NCBI GenBank assembly: GCA_002424525.1
Contig: DIKJ01000062.1
Location: 10,234-21,560 of the forward strand
Direction: 5' to 3'
Length of the DNA: 11,327 nt
DNA from: Bacteroidales bacterium UBA5621
GTDB lineage: Bacteria > Bacteroidota > Bacteroidia > Bacteroidales > VadinHA17
Shown: piece after piece, positions 7,429-11,327 of the stretch
Position numbering within the stretch: the stretch's first letter is position 1
Layout: each line of letters begins with the position of its first letter
Notes under the pieces: generated by a model
Told to the model about the DNA's origin: nothing
Database searches by the model: none
The model's input: only the letters and a program-made list of their open reading frames with translations
Position numbers and translations under genes: made by a program

Positions 7429-8832
7429 GTGAGCCTTTTCCTTAATAAGGTCCCATGCCCGTTCGACATGCCCGAGTGTAACATTTGTCTGGCCGGTGAC
7501 CATACGCAGGGTATATTTTCCGCCGAGGGTTGTATGTGTAAGGTATATTTTACCGGAATCGTTGATCATGTGGTTCAGCTTTTCGTTCATGCTGTTCAGT
7601 TCGTCCTCAGCAAATTCCCCCGGGTTGAACCTGAAACATACGACATTGATTACCACCGGTGCCAGTATTTCAAAATCGGGTTCGCTACCGATTAATCCGG
7701 CCAGTCGTGAAGCAATGCTTATGTGATACCGGATCTTTTCGCGAAGCCCTTCTGCTCCGTAGCTTCTTATGACACTCCAGAGCTTAAGCGCCCTGAAGCG
7801 TCTTCCCAGGGGCACTCCCCAATCCCTGTAATCCTTCACTATCCCTCTGGTCCGGGTCTTCAGGTATTCCGGCAGTATTTCGAAAGTCCTGACAAGCATC
7901 TCAGGATCCTTCACAAAATATGCCGTACAGTCGAAATTGGTGAACATCCATTTATGGGGATTGAATACAAAACTGTCGATATACTCCTTACCCCTGATCA
8001 TCCATTGAAATTCGGGCAGTATAAGGGCAGTGCCTGCCATGGCAGCGTCGACGTGGAGCCACAGGCCATATGCCTCACATATCTCTCCGATGGCTTCCAG
8101 CGGGTCGATGGCTGCAGATCCCGTAGTGCCGATGGTGGCTATAACACAGCACGGAACATAACCTTTTTCCTTGTCGGAAGCGACCGCTTCCCTCAGTTTT
8201 GCGGGATCCATAGAGTAATCCGGCCTCACCGGTATCCTTACAAGGTTTCTCCTGCCGATGCCGCATATCTTAACCGCCTTTTCCACAGATGAATGGGATT
8301 GTTCGGAGCAATAAACCCTCAGTAACCCGCACTTAAGCAATCCATCTTCGTTGGAAGAAAAGCCTGTGATCTTTTCGCGAGCCGTAAGTATTGCCGAGAG
8401 TGTAGCCGTGGAGGCTGAATCCTGTATAACTCCCGCGAATGCCCGTGGGAGTCCTGTCAGGTCCCTGAGCCATATCATCATCTTTTCCTCAAGCTCGGCA
8501 GCGGCCGGTGATGTCTCCCACATCATGCACTGAGCCCCGAGTGTGGCTGTTATCATTTCCGCGAGTATCGACGGAGGGCTTGTGTTGGCGGGAAAATATG
8601 CAAAGAAGCCCGGGTGCTGCCAGTGAGTTATCCCGGGCATAATTATTTCTTCAAAATCCTCAATTATCTTTGTAAAAGGTTCGGGATTCCCGGGTGGGAA
8701 ATCCGGCAATCTGCCGATTATTTCTCCGGGCTTAACCAGTGATCTGACAGGATACTGTTCAATATTTTCCATATATCCGGCCATCCACTCTACCAGGGCA
8801 TGGGCATGTCTCCGGAACTCGTCGGGTGTCAT
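7411..8832 (-). CDS. Group II PLP-dependent amino acid decarboxylase (aromatic-L-amino-acid decarboxylase-like)
   Basis: A 473-residue protein of the Pyridoxal_deC family, usual full length, that should remove the alpha-carboxyl group of an L-amino acid using pyridoxal phosphate. K294 in NPHKW (291-295) is the Schiff-base lysine, D262 in HVDAA pairs with the pyridine nitrogen, and H180 (EQSHSS) stacks on the cofactor ring. ITHWQHP (68-74) plus FFAYFP (76-81) match the substrate-side segment of animal aromatic decarboxylases. By manual alignment Y323 (EYLK) matches the loop tyrosine of mammalian AADC that supports decarboxylation over oxidative deamination. M265 stands where animal enzymes have tyrosine in VDAAYAG. 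An aromatic substrate (tryptophan, tyrosine, phenylalanine or DOPA) is likely but unproven. No amino acid antiporter lies beside it. The start is 10 bases after the atpC stop, suggesting read-through transcription. Cytoplasmic. Confidence 0.92.
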   Translation of the reverse strand: MTPDEFRRHAHALVEWMAGYMENIEQYPVRSLVKPGEIIGRLPDFPPGNPEPFTKIIEDFEEIIMPGITHWQHPGFFAYFPANTSPPSILAEMITATLGAQCMMWETSPAAAELEEKMMIWLRDLTGLPRAFAGVIQDSASTATLSAILTAREKITGFSSNEDGLLKCGLLRVYCSEQSHSSVEKAVKICGIGRRNLVRIPVRPDYSMDPAKLREAVASDKEKGYVPCCVIATIGTTGSAAIDPLEAIGEICEAYGLWLHVDAAMAGTALILPEFQWMIRGKEYIDSFVFNPHKWMFTNFDCTAYFVKDPEMLVRTFEILPEYLKTRTRGIVKDYRDWGVPLGRRFRALKLWSVIRSYGAEGLREKIRYHISIASRLAGLIGSEPDFEILAPVVINVVCFRFNPGEFAEDELNSMNEKLNHMINDSGKIYLTHTTLGGKYTLRMVTGQTNVTLGHVERAWDLIKEKAHSLTGK

Positions 8833-8842
8833 TCAGCATTCT

Positions 8843-9088
8843 TTATCTTACCGACTCGGCAAGAAGTATGATATTGTTTGCCCTTACTTCAATCACTCCG
8901 CCGGTTATTTCGTAGTCTGTCTGCTTTCCTGATTCGTCGGTAATGAATACCGGGCCCTGCACGAGTGTGGAAATGATCGGGGCATGGTCCTTTAATATCT
9001 GGAATGATCCTTTTTTACCGGGGACCCTTACAGATTTGATCTCTCCTTCATAAATTTTACGGTCAGGAGTGATGATCTCTAATCTCAT
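8843..9088 (-). CDS. atpC: F1Fo ATP synthase epsilon subunit, short form
   Basis: An 81-residue epsilon subunit, part of the F1 central stalk that links gamma to the c-ring. The start LEIITPDR is the usual first strand. VRVPGKKGSFQILKDHAPII (residues 21-40) is the signature of the N-terminal beta-sandwich domain, and ITGGVIEV (61-68) its later strand. The protein ends right after the sandwich and lacks the C-terminal helical hairpin that in E. coli and Bacillus binds or inhibits F1, so that form of inhibition is not available. Short epsilon subunits are common in Bacteroidota, so this is not a truncation by damage. The gene begins 38 bases after atpD and is followed 10 bases later by the decarboxylase. 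No gamma, alpha, delta or Fo genes are in the window. Confidence 0.95.
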   Translation of the reverse strand: MRLEIITPDRKIYEGEIKSVRVPGKKGSFQILKDHAPIISTLVQGPVFITDESGKQTDYEITGGVIEVRANNIILLAESVR

Positions 9089-9126
9089 GGCAAATATTTA
9101 TCAGTCACTATTCGTTCCTGGGGATA

Positions 9127-10644
<1,518 letters not shown>

Positions 10645-10663
10645 TTATTTATTTAAGAAGTTA

Positions 10664-10671
10664 CAAATTTA
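10664..10671 (-). promoter_or_regulatory. Candidate -7 box for the atpD-atpC transcript
   Basis: On the minus strand this reads TAAATTTG, an exact match to the Bacteroidota -7 consensus TAnnTTTG, in an AT-rich stretch. It predicts a transcript start near 10657 and a leader of about 22 bases before the atpD ATG. A matching TTTG about 19 bases further upstream is not seen, so the -33 is weak or absent. Confidence 0.45.
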
Positions 10672-10720
10672 ATAAAAATTGCAACCGATACCCCGGCTGA
10701 TGAGATTTTTGATCGAATAA

Positions 10721-10739
10721 TGTCATATTTTGAATGACA
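10721..10739. repeat. Small inverted repeat upstream of atpD
   Basis: TGTCAT (10721-10726) and ATGACA (10734-10739) are perfect 6-base arms around a 7-base AT-rich spacer, in the 129-base gap between the polyprenyl synthase stop and atpD. It lies about 50 bases upstream of the atpD -7 box. It could be an operator half-site pair or a 3' hairpin of the upstream gene; there is no U-run after it on the minus strand. Confidence 0.25.
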
Positions 10740-10745
10740 GGAAGA

Positions 10746-10761
10746 GCAGGCTCCATCCTGC
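10746..10761 (-). terminator. Weak hairpin just after the polyprenyl synthase stop
   Basis: GCAGG (10746-10750) and CCTGC (10757-10761) form a 5-base GC-rich stem with a 6-base loop, three bases past the synthase stop on the minus strand. The sequence after it (TCTTCCTGTC) is pyrimidine-rich but not a clean U-tract, so this is at best a weak terminator and may not separate the gene from atpD. Confidence 0.25.
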
Positions 10762-10764
10762 GGA

Positions 10765-11327
10765 TCAGTGCTCTCTTCCGATAAGCGATTCTGCGAACCG
10801 GGTAAGTTCTTCCTTGCGTTCCTTCCTGACCCCGACTCTGTCGAGGAAGCTGAATGATGAACTGATATAATGGTTAGCTGCCTCCAAAGTCAGTTGCCTG
10901 ATCCCCATCTGGTCAAACAGCTCTTTTACAGCCTTTACCTTGCCGGCCGGGTCACTCTCTTCTCCGGAGAAGAGTTCCTGGAGCCTTCTGCTCTGTGTCC
11001 CTGAAGCCAGTTCGAGGGCTTTGACATAGAGAAATGTTTTTTTGTTGGAAACAATATCACCCCCCTGGGCTTTGCCAAACAGCTTTTCGTCGCCATAAAC
11101 ATCGAGCAGGTCGTCCTGTATCTGAAATGCAATACCGAGATTCCTGCCAAATTCATAAAGAAGATCCGCATTCTTCTTATCCGCGCCTCCCAGGATAGCC
11201 CCTATCTTGCAGGAGGCGCCCAGCAGAACGGCTGTTTTAAGTTCTATCATCCTGAGATAATCCTCACCTGAGATGACCAGCGATCTTTCAAAATCCATAT
11301 CTAACTGCTGTCCGATGCAAACCTCGA
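10765..11327 (-). CDS. Polyprenyl (isoprenyl) diphosphate synthase, C-terminal part (start lies beyond the window)
   Basis: A trans-isoprenyl diphosphate synthase, which joins isopentenyl diphosphate units to an allylic diphosphate for quinone, carotenoid or undecaprenyl-type precursors. The frame stays open to the window edge: before the internal ATG at 11298 it reads EVCIGQQLD, and the GQQLD segment is a conserved internal motif of this family, so 11298 is not the start. About 186 residues are visible of a usual 320 or so. KT at visible residues 30-31 is the conserved substrate-binding pair, and DDLLD (71-75) is the second aspartate-rich motif that binds magnesium-diphosphate. The first aspartate-rich motif and the residues that set chain length are outside the window, so geranylgeranyl, farnesyl or longer products cannot be told apart. 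It is upstream of atpD by 129 bases on the same strand. Soluble, cytoplasmic. Confidence 0.92.
   Translation of the reverse strand, partial: EVCIGQQLDMDFERSLVISGEDYLRMIELKTAVLLGASCKIGAILGGADKKNADLLYEFGRNLGIAFQIQDDLLDVYGDEKLFGKAQGGDIVSNKKTFLYVKALELASGTQSRRLQELFSGEESDPAGKVKAVKELFDQMGIRQLTLEAANHYISSSFSFLDRVGVRKERKEELTRFAESLIGREH

Noticed and set aside
7723..8292. A 189-codon open frame on the plus strand opposite the decarboxylase
   Set aside because: It is antisense to a complete catalytic gene, its composition is unlike a folded protein, and it has no promoter or family match.
8843..9088. A truncated or damaged epsilon subunit
   Set aside because: The missing C-terminal helices are usual in Bacteroidota, the beta-sandwich is complete and the spacing to neighbours is intact.

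Overview
The window looks like chromosomal DNA from a member of the Bacteroidota, probably an anaerobic or marine Bacteroidales-type lineage. The reasons are: an atpD-atpC pair without the other F1Fo genes beside it; a long DUF2723 membrane glycosyltransferase; candidate -7 boxes of the Bacteroidota form TAnnTTTG; a minimal 81-residue epsilon subunit; and a short lipoprotein whose lipobox ends in SC. No rRNA, tRNA, CRISPR array, transposase, integrase or phage gene was seen. Every gap between genes is under 300 bases.

Layout. Bases 1-200 (minus) hold the start of a small membrane protein cut by the window edge. Bases 372-1179 (plus) hold a tiny cysteine-rich lipoprotein and a stand-alone response-regulator receiver. 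They face a large minus-strand DUF2723/TMEM260-type protein O-glycosyltransferase (1185-4394) across a 5-base gap. Divergent from that gene, at 4520-7408 (plus), is the most unusual gene of the window. It encodes an exported three-part protein: an HExxH zinc-peptidase-like domain, a TolB-like beta-propeller and a probable outer-membrane beta-barrel. Its stop lies 2 bases from the stop of a minus-strand group II PLP decarboxylase. Reading along the minus strand, the right end is: the 3' part of a polyprenyl diphosphate synthase (entering from beyond the window), then atpD, atpC and the decarboxylase.

How the genes may work together. atpD, atpC and the decarboxylase are tightly spaced (38 and 10 bases) and probably form one transcript from a promoter just upstream of atpD. 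The DUF2723 enzyme and the peptidase-propeller-barrel protein share an 83-125 base divergent control region with a GC-rich inverted repeat. Both should act in the cell envelope: the first at the inner membrane, facing the periplasm, and the second in the periplasm and outer membrane. A functional link between them is only an inference. Both convergent gene pairs have near-zero spacing and carry hairpins that overlap stop codons, consistent with shared two-way terminators.

Most of the window is core metabolism. The best candidate for undescribed biology is the peptidase-propeller-barrel fusion at 4520-7408.
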